A stretch of DNA of 64,000 bases from Pacificibacter marinus (GCF_900109555.1 NZ_FNZV01000007.1:124001-188000), one strand, 5' to 3'; positions 19,037-28,310 are shown, numbered from the stretch's first letter. Notes: generated from the letters alone by a model not told the origin. A program made the numbers and translations.

Positions 19037-19603
19037 ATGTCGCGCCCTGACATTTCATTTCCTATGGAAACAATCGAACAAGACGCAATAAGCGAAGCGA
19101 TAGAGACTTTAGGATACTTGTCTCCCAACGCATTTGATAGCGTAAAGGACATGCTCAAAGACAGTATGAGACTTGGCCCACGAGCGGTTGCGACAGCGCA
19201 CCGTAAGAATGGAAGACAAATCAGCGACGAAGCAAAGAAAGTATTGGGTATTCGCCGTAACGCATTCATGTCAGAGAAAGCACTGTCAGAATTGACGGAA
19301 AAAGGCCGATCAAAACCGCTTCACGCACATTTCGCTACAGTATGGCGTGCTTCTTTCACTATAAGCAGAGCGAACAAAATTCACGCATACAACGAGCATT
19401 CTCTCAAATTCCGTCACGACTGCACTTTGCGCTATAGAGGAGTACATAGTGAAGGGTGCAGTCATTGTGACCAAACACGGGGCCAGATAATCCCAATGTC
19501 TGAAGCGTCCCCCTTCCCGCCAAAAGAATGCCCTAATGAAGGCTGCTGCATGGGGTTTGAAATCCACATTGATTATGCAGCACACTTTAAACGCGGGCTG
19601 TAG
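19037..19603 (+). CDS. Unknown protein with a Cys-rich C-terminus
   Basis: A 188-residue protein; ATG at 19037 is the most plausible start, although no strong ribosome site precedes it and the frame is open upstream. The N-terminal part is helical (MSRPDISFPMETIEQDAISE). The C-terminal third carries a possible zinc site: GCSHCDQTRG (C-X2-C) followed by PPKECPNEGCCMGFEI (C-X4-CC). It is divergent from the HEPN-like gene and close to tRNA-Ser. The spacing of Cys pairs around a PP segment is reminiscent of phage structural or HNH-like folds, but I cannot assign a family. Confidence 0.6.
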   Translation: MSRPDISFPMETIEQDAISEAIETLGYLSPNAFDSVKDMLKDSMRLGPRAVATAHRKNGRQISDEAKKVLGIRRNAFMSEKALSELTEKGRSKPLHAHFATVWRASFTISRANKIHAYNEHSLKFRHDCTLRYRGVHSEGCSHCDQTRGQIIPMSEASPFPPKECPNEGCCMGFEIHIDYAAHFKRGL

Positions 19604-19657
19604 CAACAATTACGGGAGGTGAGTTCCAATAACCTCCAAGGTCTTCCAAAACAAACC

Positions 19658-19680
19658 GGGGGATCAAATGGGGGATCAAA
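19658..19680. repeat. Short direct repeat GGGGGATCAAA x2
   Basis: The 11-base unit occurs at 19658-19668 and 19670-19680. It sits between the accessory gene and the 3' end of tRNA-Ser, where integrases act. Its role is unknown. Confidence 0.4.
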
Positions 19681-19723
19681 AAACCCAAGACCTAATTTTT
19701 TAAACAAAATCAGATACTTGGGT
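19678..19723 (-). terminator. Terminator-like stem after tRNA-Ser
   Basis: Read on the minus strand, ACCCAAG pairs with CTTGGGT across a long AT-rich loop and is followed by a T-run (TTTTTT). It lies just past the CCA end of tRNA-Ser. Confidence 0.4.
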
Positions 19724-19731
19724 GCTTTTAA

Positions 19732-19821
19732 TGGCGGAGGAACAGGGATTCGAACCCTGGGAGGACTTTCACCCTCGTCGGTTTTCAAGACCGGTGCATT
19801 CGACCACTCTGCCACTCCTCC
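19732..19821 (-). tRNA. tRNA-Ser (anticodon UGA)
   Basis: The minus strand begins GGAGGAGTGGC and ends TTCCTCC-G-CCA with an encoded CCA. The anticodon loop CTTGAAA gives UGA; a long class II variable arm (GACGAGGGTGAAAGTCC) and the T-arm GGGTTCGAATCCC are present. Length 90. Its 3' end faces the accessory segment at 18.0-19.6 kb. Confidence 0.95.
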
Positions 19822-20109
19822 GACGCGCTCTCTCTAGCGCCCTCTTTTCGATTCTAAAAGATGTGTAACGAAAAAAATGCAAATCTTTTTCAGTTTTTAT
19901 AAATTATCCACACAGACCATCGCATTCTGTCACGCTGCCTGCCGTTTTTTGCCCATTGCCGCTGGCAGGGCTTTCCACAACACAACCAACCGCGTAGACT
20001 GCCAAAAAATCAAACCGCGCCACACGCCTGTCATTAGGCACTCTGGAAAGCGGCACCGGCAGAGCAAAAAATGCGCGCACAGACGCGTCACACAGTTTGA
20101 GGGGCAAAC
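19822..20109. other. Intergenic region before the SPOR lipoprotein gene
   Basis: A 288-base non-coding stretch. It contains one exact DnaA-box nonamer (TTATCCACA, 19904-19912) and an A/T-rich block at about 19855-19905. No gene is apparent. Confidence 0.4.
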
Positions 20110-21015
20110 ATGCAATCCACAGGCAATCAAACATCCCGCAGCACGCATGTCTTGCGCAGCGGATCAAACCCGCGCCGCGCACTGACACGCACGATTTTAA
20201 TGCTCACAAGCGCGGTCTCTCTGGCCGCCTGTGAACCAAGTCTTGGCGGCAACATATTCAAAAAGAAACCGCAAACGTCAGCAGATGGATCGGCGGTTCA
20301 GCAAACCTCGACCAAACTGGTTGAACGCGATGTTGAAGCGCCTGATGCCTTCCAAGTCACATCCAGCGGGCTTTGGGATGGACGTCCGTCTTTGGGGGGT
20401 GTGTGGGTCGCGCATGGTGATGTCACAGATCCCGAGCGTGTGATCATTCGCAACACATCTAATGGCAAGTTCGTCATTGGGGCTTTGTTCAAACGCGAAC
20501 GCAGCGCGCCGGGCCCGGACATCCAAGTGTCATCGGATGCAGCAGAGGCGCTTGGCCTTTTGGCTGGCAGCCCTGCCGAGTTGAATGTGACGGCCCTGCG
20601 CCGCGAAGAAGTTGCCGCAGAACCAACACAGGCCGACACGCTTGAAGCGCCTGAAACCATTGAGACCGTTACACTTGATCCCATTGCAGATGCAGCCGCC
20701 ACGTTGGACGCGATCACCCCGACCGCATCAGCAGCGCCTATGGCCAAACCAACCTCAGCCGCAAAGACGGCTGTATCCACACTGAGCAAGCCATTTATAC
20801 AAATTGGGATTTTCTCAGTCCAAAGCAATGCAGAGCGCACCGTGTCTATGCTGGGATCGCAAGGCGTTGTGGCGACCGTGAAACAGGGTGAAAACTCAGG
20901 CAAAGCGTTTTGGCGCGTTGTCGTTGGCCCAGCAGCAACCTCAAGTGAACGCAAAGGGCTTCTCGCAAAAGTGAAGACCGCAGGCTTCACTGACGCGTAT
21001 TTTGTGACACACTAG
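20110..21015 (+). CDS. SPOR-domain lipoprotein
   Basis: A 301-residue envelope protein. Residues about 29-41 are hydrophobic and end in the lipobox LAAC, so it is probably lipidated. The middle (residues about 75-160) includes GLWDGRPSLGGVWVAHGDVT, a beta-rich domain resembling the DPBB region of RlpA-type proteins. A low-complexity Ala/Thr linker follows. Residues about 225-301 form a SPOR domain (FIQIGIFSVQSNAERTVSML to FTDAYFVTH) that binds denuded septal peptidoglycan. It precedes a D,D-carboxypeptidase gene by 115 bases, fitting a joint role in cell-wall remodelling at division. Confidence 0.85.
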   Translation: MQSTGNQTSRSTHVLRSGSNPRRALTRTILMLTSAVSLAACEPSLGGNIFKKKPQTSADGSAVQQTSTKLVERDVEAPDAFQVTSSGLWDGRPSLGGVWVAHGDVTDPERVIIRNTSNGKFVIGALFKRERSAPGPDIQVSSDAAEALGLLAGSPAELNVTALRREEVAAEPTQADTLEAPETIETVTLDPIADAAATLDAITPTASAAPMAKPTSAAKTAVSTLSKPFIQIGIFSVQSNAERTVSMLGSQGVVATVKQGENSGKAFWRVVVGPAATSSERKGLLAKVKTAGFTDAYFVTH

Positions 21016-21130
21016 AGCTAAGAGAGCCAAGGGGCACCTGCCCCATTCGCCATCCAAATACTTAAATGCATATCGTTTGCTTTAACTATGCCATCCGTTT
21101 TGACGCCCGAGACGAAAGGACCGCATTTAC

Positions 21131-22306
21131 ATGCCCCGCGTACTGTCCCGCATCGCTTGCCTATTGACCACCCTAAGCCTTTCCATCGCCTTAGCACTGC
21201 CTGCTGCGGCCTTTGAAACCCGTGCGCGGGCCGCTTGGGTCTATGATTTAACCACAGACACCTTGCTTTTGTCTAAAGAGGCAGATGTCCCCCTGCCCCC
21301 CGCGTCGATGTCAAAATTGATGACGCTCAACATGCTGTTCGAAGCCCTGCGTGATGGCCGTGTAACGCTGGACACACAGTTTTCAGTGTCATCGCGGGCC
21401 AAAAGCATGGGCGGATCGACAATGTTTCTTGATGAAACAGACCGCCCCACCGTCGAAGAGCTGATCCAAGGCATCATCGTGTTGTCAGGCAATGACGCCT
21501 GCGTCACCGTGGCCGAAGGGCTAGCGGGCACAGAAGACAACTTTGCGCGCTTGATGAACGAACGCGCAAAGACTTTGGGGATGGACAACTCGACCTTTGC
21601 TAATGCTTCTGGTTGGCCAAACCCAAACCAGCGGATGTCGATGGAAGACCTTGGTTTGTTGGCAAAGCGATTGATCAACGACTTTCCAGAATACTACGGC
21701 TACTTTGGGCAACTTGAATTCCCCTATGACAACCGCGCACCGCAAAACCGCCACAACCGCAACCCTTTGCTGAAACTTGGTATCGGCGCCGATGGTCTGA
21801 AAACGGGTCACACTCAAGAGGCCGGATACGGGCTTGTCGGGTCAGCCATGCAAGGCAACCGTCGCTTGGTGTTTGTCATCACGGGGATGGCATCAGAAGC
21901 AGAGCGCGCCCAAGAGGCCGAGCGCATCGTCAGCTGGGGCTTTCGTCAGTTCGCGCAAAAAACCGTGGCCACACAGGGCCAAGAATTTGCCCGTGCAGAT
22001 GTTTGGATGGGATCAGAAACCAGCGTTGGCCTGATCGCCCCCGAAGACATGTCATTGCTTTTGCCCGCCCCCATGCTTGAAAATGTGACGGGCACCGTTG
22101 AATATTCAACCCCGCTGGAAGCGCCGATCATGCAAGGCGACAAAGTGGCCGAGCTGGTGATTGATCGCGGCGATATGCAACCTGCCCGTTTGCCGCTTGT
22201 GGCAGATCGCAGCATCGAACGCGGCGGCATTGGCCCGCGCTTGCGCACCGCCTTTAGCGTGCTACGCACCAAATTGACCACAGCCAAAGATGCGCCCGCG
22301 CAATAA
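21131..22306 (+). CDS. D-alanyl-D-alanine carboxypeptidase (PBP5/6 family)
   Basis: A 391-residue periplasmic enzyme with a signal peptide (residues 1-27, ending ALPAAA). The three serine-peptidase motifs are complete: SMSK at 59-62, SGN at 119-121 and KTG at 224-226. It removes the terminal D-Ala from peptidoglycan pentapeptides. The C-terminal part carries the small PBP5_C beta domain. It ends ten bases before tmk, so it heads a tight run of genes. Confidence 0.93.
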   Translation: MPRVLSRIACLLTTLSLSIALALPAAAFETRARAAWVYDLTTDTLLLSKEADVPLPPASMSKLMTLNMLFEALRDGRVTLDTQFSVSSRAKSMGGSTMFLDETDRPTVEELIQGIIVLSGNDACVTVAEGLAGTEDNFARLMNERAKTLGMDNSTFANASGWPNPNQRMSMEDLGLLAKRLINDFPEYYGYFGQLEFPYDNRAPQNRHNRNPLLKLGIGADGLKTGHTQEAGYGLVGSAMQGNRRLVFVITGMASEAERAQEAERIVSWGFRQFAQKTVATQGQEFARADVWMGSETSVGLIAPEDMSLLLPAPMLENVTGTVEYSTPLEAPIMQGDKVAELVIDRGDMQPARLPLVADRSIERGGIGPRLRTAFSVLRTKLTTAKDAPAQ

Positions 22307-22315
22307 GGACCGAAC

Positions 22316-22945
22316 ATGTTCATAAGTTTCGAGGGCATTGACGGCTCAGGTAAATCAACTCAAGCCCGATTGTTGGCAACCACGCTGACGGATCAGGGCT
22401 ATGACGTTGTGTTGACCCGCGAACCCGGCGGATCAAAAGGCGCCGAAGAAATTCGTGCGCTTGTGCTTGAGGGCGATCCTGATCGCTGGTCGCCTGAAAC
22501 GGAACTTTTGCTGTTCACTGCAGCGCGACGCGATCATTTGGAAAAGACCATTCGCCCTGCTTTAGCTGCCGGAAAAATAGTGATTTGCGACCGGTTTGCC
22601 GACAGCACGCGGGTATACCAAGGTTCAACACGTGGGGATCTTTTGGGCCGCGTCAATGCGCTGCACGAGACGATGATTGGGGTTGAACCCGATATCACCG
22701 TCTTGGTGGATATTGACCCAAGCGTTGGCCTGTCGCGGGCCAAAGCCCGTCAAACCACTGAGGAGCGGTTTGAAGACTTTGGTGTGGAAATGCAGATCAA
22801 AATGCGTGCTGCCTTTCTAGACTTGGCCAAAAGCGCCGAGCGTTTTAAGATCATAAACGGCGCGCAAAGTCTTGATTTGGTGGCGAAAGATATCGCATCT
22901 GTTGTCTTACCCCACCTAGACAGCCCCCAACAGGCAAGCGCATGA
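22316..22945 (+). CDS. tmk: Thymidylate kinase
   Basis: A 209-residue enzyme converting dTMP to dTDP. The P-loop GIDGSGKST is at residues 7-15, the DRF-type motif CDRFADSTRVYQG lies near residue 92, and LTREPGG follows strand two. The gene lies ten bases after the carboxypeptidase and overlaps holB by four bases (ATGA), so translation of the two is probably coupled. Confidence 0.95.
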   Translation: MFISFEGIDGSGKSTQARLLATTLTDQGYDVVLTREPGGSKGAEEIRALVLEGDPDRWSPETELLLFTAARRDHLEKTIRPALAAGKIVICDRFADSTRVYQGSTRGDLLGRVNALHETMIGVEPDITVLVDIDPSVGLSRAKARQTTEERFEDFGVEMQIKMRAAFLDLAKSAERFKIINGAQSLDLVAKDIASVVLPHLDSPQQASA

Positions 22946-24096
22946 GAGCCCCTGTCGGAGAAATGGAATTACAGCCCGAAGCGGACCGTGCCCCTGGCGC
23001 ACCGCACCCGCGTGAAACGCAGCACCTGTTTGGGCAATCCAGTGCAGAAGCCGCATTTTTAGAAGCGTTCAACACGGGCCGTATGCATCACGCTTGGCTA
23101 ATTTCTGGCCCGCGTGGCGTCGGCAAAGCAACATTGGCGTGGCGCATTGCACGGTTTTTGCTGTCGCAACCCGCAAGTGGCGACGCAGCGGGCATGTTTG
23201 ATGACGCCCCGCCCGCAGCCACCACTTTAGACATCGGTCACGATACGCCTGTCTATCGCCGTTCAGCGCAATTGGCCGAACCACGTCTGTGCCTGATCCG
23301 CCGCGCTTATGATGCCAAAAAAGGCAAGCATACCGCGAAAATTTCAGTCGAAGAAGTTCGCAAGCTCAATTCATTTTTCCACATGTCTGCCACCGACGGC
23401 GGGCACCGCGTGGTTATTGTGGACAGCGCTGACGAGATGAACACCGCTTCGGCCAACGCTTTGCTGAAAACACTCGAAGAGCCACCCAAACACGCTGTGC
23501 TTTTGTTGATCTCGCATCAACCCTCGCGGCTTTTGCCTACCATTCGCTCACGCTGTCGCGCTTTGCGTCTTGGGCCACTGAATGGTGAAGACGTCAGCCG
23601 TGCTCTTGACGCGGCAGGCTTTGATGCGGCACACCAAAGTGACGCTTTGGCCGAACTGTCGGCAGGCTCGGTTGGGGAAGCATTGAGGTTAACGAACTTG
23701 GACGGAATGGACGCCTATAGCGAAGTGATCGCCTTGTTTGCGACGCTGCCCAAACTTGACCGAGTGCGCGCATTAAAGCTTGCAGAAAGCTGTGTTGGCG
23801 CGGCCAATGTGGACCGCTACGAGCTTATCTTAGGATTGATAGATCAGTTTTTAACCCGTGTGGCGCGCACTGGCGCAGGTCGTCCGCCCCTTGTGGAAGC
23901 GGCAAAAGGCGAAGCGGCCCTGATGGCGCGACTGGCCCCTGATGGGATGTCCGCCAAAGACTGGGCCACATTGCAGCAAGAAATATCTGCCCGCGCCGCA
24001 CATGCGAGGGCTGTCAACCTTGACCCCGCTGCCTTGATCCTTGATATGGTATTCAAGATAAATGACACGGCGTCTCGCGCGGCCCGTTTGGGATAA
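22942..24096 (+). CDS. holB: DNA polymerase III subunit delta'
   Basis: A 384-residue clamp-loader AAA+ subunit. Walker A-like GPRGVGKA is at residues 56-63, SANALLKTLEEPP is the sensor region and PSRLLPTIRSRCRAL carries the SRC arginine-finger motif. The N-terminus starts inside the tmk stop (ATGA). The usual zinc-binding Cys cluster of bacterial delta' is not evident, as in many alphaproteobacteria. Confidence 0.92.
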   Translation: MRAPVGEMELQPEADRAPGAPHPRETQHLFGQSSAEAAFLEAFNTGRMHHAWLISGPRGVGKATLAWRIARFLLSQPASGDAAGMFDDAPPAATTLDIGHDTPVYRRSAQLAEPRLCLIRRAYDAKKGKHTAKISVEEVRKLNSFFHMSATDGGHRVVIVDSADEMNTASANALLKTLEEPPKHAVLLLISHQPSRLLPTIRSRCRALRLGPLNGEDVSRALDAAGFDAAHQSDALAELSAGSVGEALRLTNLDGMDAYSEVIALFATLPKLDRVRALKLAESCVGAANVDRYELILGLIDQFLTRVARTGAGRPPLVEAAKGEAALMARLAPDGMSAKDWATLQQEISARAAHARAVNLDPAALILDMVFKINDTASRAARLG

Positions 24097-24133
24097 ACAG
24101 CCGCAAGTCGCCCTTTTTTAGAGCACGCCCTAC

Positions 24134-24937
24134 ATGTCCGCACCACAAATACCCGTCGCGAAAATTACTGACAGCCACTGCCACACCGACTTTCCCGATT
24201 TTGCCGATGAATTGCCACAGGTGATTGAGCGCGCGGTGGGCGCTGGCGTGCACAGGATGGTGACGATCTGCACCAAGTTGAAAAACGTGGCGCAAGTGCG
24301 TGACATTTCAGAAAAATTCGCCCCCGTGTTTTGGGCTGCGGGCACACACCCGATGTCTGCAGCAGAAGAGCCTTTGGTCAGCGTCGCTGATTTGGTCGAG
24401 CTTGCAAAGCACCCGAAATTTGTTGCCATTGGTGAGACAGGCTTGGATTATCACTACACCGCCGACAGCATGGATGTTCAGCAAGAGAGCCTGCGCATTC
24501 ACATTGAAGCCGCGCGTCAAACTGGCCTGCCTTTGATCATTCATGCGCGCGCTGCCGACGATGACATGGCACGCATTTTGACCGAAGAACACAAAGCGGG
24601 CGCTTATTCTTGCGTCATGCATTGCTTTTCATCCTCACGTGCTTTGGGCATGGCTGCGCTTGATTTGGGCTTTTACCTGTCGATGTCTGGCATCACCGCC
24701 TTTCCGAAATCCCAAGAACTGCGTGATATTTTCTGCGAGGTGCCAAAGGATCGTATTTTGGTCGAAACCGATGCGCCCTATTTGGCCCCGCCGCCCTATC
24801 GCGGTCGCCGCAATGAGCCGTCGTATGTCGCGCACACTGCAATGAAAGCCGCTGAGACATTTGGCATGAACTATGCTGATTTTGCGGCACAGACCGAGGC
24901 CAATTTTGAGCGCCTGTTCGCGAAAGCTGTGCTTTGA
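24134..24937 (+). CDS. TatD-family metal-dependent DNase
   Basis: A 267-residue TIM-barrel hydrolase. The first metal site is DSHCHTDF (His15, His17), with GETGLDYHY, the histidines in IIHARAAD and CVMHCFSS, and ETDAPYLAP near the end as the remaining ligands. TatD-type proteins act as 3'-5' exonucleases in DNA repair and quality control. The gene begins 37 bases after holB and its stop overlaps the start of the next gene. Confidence 0.92.
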   Translation: MSAPQIPVAKITDSHCHTDFPDFADELPQVIERAVGAGVHRMVTICTKLKNVAQVRDISEKFAPVFWAAGTHPMSAAEEPLVSVADLVELAKHPKFVAIGETGLDYHYTADSMDVQQESLRIHIEAARQTGLPLIIHARAADDDMARILTEEHKAGAYSCVMHCFSSSRALGMAALDLGFYLSMSGITAFPKSQELRDIFCEVPKDRILVETDAPYLAPPPYRGRRNEPSYVAHTAMKAAETFGMNYADFAAQTEANFERLFAKAVL

Positions 24938-25728
24938 GCCTTACGTTCACCATATTGGGCTGCGGCTCATCTGGCGGCGTGCCGCGTATTGGCAACCTTT
25001 GGGGCGCATGTGATCCGAGCAATCCGAAAAACCGACGATTGCGTTGTTCAGGATTGATACAAAAAACCGGTCCAAACGGCACCACAACCGTGCTGATCGA
25101 CACGTCGCCCGATATGCGCCAGCAACTTTTGGATGCAAAGGTCAGCCATTTGGACGGGGTGATTTACACCCATGCCCACGCGGACCATGTGCACGGCATT
25201 GATGATCTACGCCAAGTGGTGTTTGCCATGCGCGAACGTGTCAAAGTATGGGCCGATTCAAAGACCGAAAACGATCTGATTTCTCGGTTTGGGTATGCGT
25301 TCATCCAGCCAGAGGGGTCCAATTACCCCGCCATTTTGGAACTGCACGCCATACGTGGCCCAGTGACAATCGATGGCGCGGGCGGTCCGATCACGCTGGA
25401 CCCGATCAAGGTGAACCATGGTCAGATCGATGCTTTGGGGTTTCGTATCGGCACGCTGGCCTATATCCCAGATGTTCATGAAATATTTGACCAAAGCTGG
25501 CCTAAATTGATGGGCTTGGACACTTTGATCATCGACGCGCTGCGTTATGAACCGCACCCTTCGCATGCCCATCTCGCACGTACCCTAGACTGGATCGCGC
25601 GCGCTCAGCCAAGCACAGCCGTTCTTACAAATATGCATATTGATCTCGACTATCAGACACTCCACAGTGAGACCGAAGACCACATCACTCCTGCGCACGA
25701 CGGCATGGTGATCCCCTTTAAGGACTAG
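24934..25728 (+). CDS. MBL-fold metallohydrolase (PhnP-like)
   Basis: A 264-residue metallo-beta-lactamase-fold protein. The metal-binding motif HAHADH is at residues 80-85; ILGCGSSGGVPRIG at the N-terminus and ALRYEPHPSHAHL are typical of the PhnP/cyclic phosphodiesterase subgroup. The start codon is TTG at 24934 and overlaps the TatD stop as TTGA. The unusual start and overlap suggest translational coupling. The substrate is unknown; phosphodiester hydrolysis is likely. Confidence 0.88.
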   Translation: MSLTFTILGCGSSGGVPRIGNLWGACDPSNPKNRRLRCSGLIQKTGPNGTTTVLIDTSPDMRQQLLDAKVSHLDGVIYTHAHADHVHGIDDLRQVVFAMRERVKVWADSKTENDLISRFGYAFIQPEGSNYPAILELHAIRGPVTIDGAGGPITLDPIKVNHGQIDALGFRIGTLAYIPDVHEIFDQSWPKLMGLDTLIIDALRYEPHPSHAHLARTLDWIARAQPSTAVLTNMHIDLDYQTLHSETEDHITPAHDGMVIPFKD

Positions 25729-25733
25729 TCCCA

Positions 25734-26672
25734 ATGCAAGCGCTGCTCGATGTTATTCTCCCCGTTTTTTTGGTCATTGGGTACGGGTATTTGTCGCGTC
25801 GGCGCGGATGGATTTCGGATGACGCGGTCGAAACGCTGATGAAATTCGCCCAAAACTTTGCCGTACCGACACTGCTATTTACAGGCATCGCGCGGATGGA
25901 TTTGGGGGAAAGCTTTCACTTGCCGCTGCTGTTGTCGTTTTATGCGGGTGCTCTTGCCGGTGGTTTATTTGCGTTTTGCGGCGCAAGGTATCTGTTCAAA
26001 CGCAGCCTGACCGACAGTGTCGCCATTGGGTTTATCGGCTTGTTTTCCAATTCCCTTTTGCTCGGCATTCCGATCACAGAGCGCGCCTATGGAACGGAAT
26101 CGCTCGCGTGGAACTTTGCGATTATTTCGATCCACGCCCCGTTTCTTTACGGGTTGGGCATCACCGCAATGGAAATCGCGAAAGCACGTGGGCAAAATCT
26201 GTCTGCGCTCAAACTGATCAAACAAGTTAGCGTCGCGATTTTACACAATCCCCTTGTCATAGGCATCGCAGCGGGCTGGGTCGTCAATATATTCAACATC
26301 CCCCTACCCGCCACGGCATGGGACGCCATAGAATTGATGAACAGTGCAGCCATTCCAGTGGCACTGTTTGGCCTTGGTGGCGTCTTGGTACGTTACCGCC
26401 CAGAAGGCGACATGCGCATGATCGCTTGGGCCGTTGCAGCATCGCTTTTGGTTCATCCATTGATCACCTATGGGCTTGGACATTTCGTGTTCCACCTTGA
26501 AGTCGGTCCGTTGAGATCCGCCTCTCTCACTGGCGCGATGGCCCCGGGGGTGAACGCCTATTTATTCGCCAATATGTATGGATCAGCCAAACGTGTCGCG
26601 GCCTCTTCGGTGCTCATCGGCACAGCAGCTGCCGTGCTCAGCATCTGGTGCTGGCTCGCGATCCTGCCGTAG
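25734..26672 (+). CDS. AEC-family auxin efflux carrier-type transporter
   Basis: A 312-residue membrane protein with about ten hydrophobic segments in two five-helix halves, starting PVFLVIGYGYLSRRRGW, the usual AEC opening. It begins six bases after the MBL gene and ends the operon. Family members in bacteria transport dicarboxylates or other organic acids; the substrate is unknown. Confidence 0.88.
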   Translation: MQALLDVILPVFLVIGYGYLSRRRGWISDDAVETLMKFAQNFAVPTLLFTGIARMDLGESFHLPLLLSFYAGALAGGLFAFCGARYLFKRSLTDSVAIGFIGLFSNSLLLGIPITERAYGTESLAWNFAIISIHAPFLYGLGITAMEIAKARGQNLSALKLIKQVSVAILHNPLVIGIAAGWVVNIFNIPLPATAWDAIELMNSAAIPVALFGLGGVLVRYRPEGDMRMIAWAVAASLLVHPLITYGLGHFVFHLEVGPLRSASLTGAMAPGVNAYLFANMYGSAKRVAASSVLIGTAAAVLSIWCWLAILP

Positions 26673-27020
26673 CGCAACACCGATCGCAGAGATCGTCATG
26701 CAGTTCATGGTAGCCGTAAATGTTGCCACACTCGCTCCAAGCGTCCTTAAGCAGCTTGGTCTGGCGCTCATATTTCTACGCGATGGCTTAATGGCTTTTC
26801 ACCCCATGCTGCGATCCCGCTTGGAGGCAGGTGCAGGCGTGCCAGTTTTTTCTTCAGTTGGCGGTTTTCAATGGCTTGCTCAGTGACTTCTTCGCTTAGC
26901 TTACGAGGCCGCGAAATCCGTGTTGCCACGAAAACCTTAACCAAAATAAACGTCGGTTTTGTTTTTAGAGGGAGTACCTCAGCGCTGATTGTTCGCGTTA
27001 ATGCATTCTAATCAATCTGA
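26673..27020. other. Non-coding stretch with a possible coding remnant
   Basis: On the minus strand at about 26790-26945, a frame without a convincing start reads RISRPRKLSEEVTEQAIE and NRQLKKKLARLHLPP. It is coiled-coil-like and may be a transposase or other decayed fragment, but I cannot identify it. No complete gene is present. Confidence 0.25.
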
Positions 27021-27902
27021 TCACCCCGTAGCACGTTCGCAAGGGTGGCGTTCCAGTTGCAAGGTAACATGTGCGATAGCGTAATCATCAGCCAATGCAT
27101 CTGTCACTTGGTCGATGAATGCGTCTGGGTCAGACCCATCCCAAACCAGATGTACGGCCAATGCTGTTTCGGTGGTTGAAAGCGGCCAGATATGCAGGTC
27201 GTGTAGGCTTTGGACCCCCTCTTGAACGGCCAGCCAAGCTGCAATCTTGTTGCGGTCAATTTCGAATGGCACACCATCAAGGCTTAGATGCAGCGCCTCG
27301 CGGAACAATCCAGCGGCGGTGATGGCAATCAACAGGCTGACGGCAATCGCAACAGCAGGGTCTAGCCAATCCCACCCCGTCAAAAGGATGCCTCCTGCGG
27401 CCAACACCACCGTGCCCGATACGGCAGCATCAGCGGCCATATGCAAGAAGGCCCCGCGCGCATTCAGATCGCCCTTGCGCGCAGACATGAACAACAGCGC
27501 CGATCCAGCGTTCACTGCAATACCAATCAAGGCCACCAGCATCACGGTCAATCCCGGCACGGAAACCGGATCGGACAGACGATCAATCGCTTCCCATGTC
27601 ACAGCCCCCACGCCGACCAAAATGGCGATAGCATTGAGCAAAGCTGCAAGGATCGTTGCGCGGCCCAGACCCCAAGTGTGGCGTGCGGTCATCGCGCGTT
27701 TGGCAAGCACGGCGGCGCCCCAAGCGATCAGTAACCCAGCAACATCAGTAAGGTTGTGGGCCGCGTCGGCCAGCAGCGCCAAAGATCCGGTGATCCATCC
27801 GGCAAAACCTTCGACAACCACATAAGCGGAATTCAGTCCAACGGCCCACCGAAAGGCAGGTCCAAGATCGGCGGGTGGTCGATGGTCGTGATTGTGTGCC
27901 AT
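27021..27902 (-). CDS. Cation diffusion facilitator (zinc-type exporter)
   Basis: A 293-residue inner-membrane protein with six membrane segments and a C-terminal cytoplasmic domain, normal for CDF proteins. The metal sites are HNLTD in TM2 and HMAAD in TM5 (HD-HD, typical of zinc-selective members). The N-terminus is His-rich (HNHDHRP). It is the last gene of a four-gene minus-strand module with OsmC, a thioredoxin-like protein and an ArsP-type permease, pointing to metal or metalloid handling. Confidence 0.92.
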   Translation of the reverse strand: MAHNHDHRPPADLGPAFRWAVGLNSAYVVVEGFAGWITGSLALLADAAHNLTDVAGLLIAWGAAVLAKRAMTARHTWGLGRATILAALLNAIAILVGVGAVTWEAIDRLSDPVSVPGLTVMLVALIGIAVNAGSALLFMSARKGDLNARGAFLHMAADAAVSGTVVLAAGGILLTGWDWLDPAVAIAVSLLIAITAAGLFREALHLSLDGVPFEIDRNKIAAWLAVQEGVQSLHDLHIWPLSTTETALAVHLVWDGSDPDAFIDQVTDALADDYAIAHVTLQLERHPCERATG

Positions 27903-27905
27903 GGG

Positions 27906-28310
27906 TCAGACTTTCCGGATCAAGTTCCCTTCCAGTGGCAGGGCCGCGGAAAGAGTGTTAGAAATTGTGCCGTATTTCAAAACATTACGGTGCAACAGAT
28001 CAAGTCGCGCGTCGGTTTCATCACTGTCCACCACGATCTGATAGCGGATCAGGGTCAACTTGGGCGGCGCGTCTTGCCGGATACCTTCCAAATGAACCTC
28101 TGCCCCTTGTAGCTGAAACTTCAAAATCGGTGTCACCCGCTCAATCCCTTTCAGCATACAGGCGGCCAGCGATGATAGCAGCAACTCAACCGGATTCATT
28201 GCATCGCTGCGCCCTGCCATGTCAGTATCGAGCATGACCTCGGCTTCTTTCGCCACAGAAAGACTGCCGTGGCTATCGATACGTCGGGCGGAAACGCGAT
28301 AATCGGTCAT
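27906..28310 (-). CDS. OsmC-family protein
   Basis: A 134-residue OsmC/Ohr-type protein. The single conserved Cys lies in LLLSSLAACMLKGIERV; the second peroxidatic Cys of Ohr is not evident. It resembles the OsmC subgroup found next to redox and metal transport genes. It overlaps the thioredoxin-like gene by four bases and lies three bases ahead of the CDF gene. Confidence 0.85.
   Translation of the reverse strand: MTDYRVSARRIDSHGSLSVAKEAEVMLDTDMAGRSDAMNPVELLLSSLAACMLKGIERVTPILKFQLQGAEVHLEGIRQDAPPKLTLIRYQIVVDSDETDARLDLLHRNVLKYGTISNTLSAALPLEGNLIRKV

Noticed and set aside
18020-19731. Duplicated tRNA-Ser end (att site)
   Set aside because: I searched the segment for a copy of the tRNA 3' part and saw none, so precise island boundaries cannot be given.
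19904-19912. Exact DnaA box TTATCCACA
   Set aside because: Single copy without companion boxes or origin-linked genes; not enough to call an origin.
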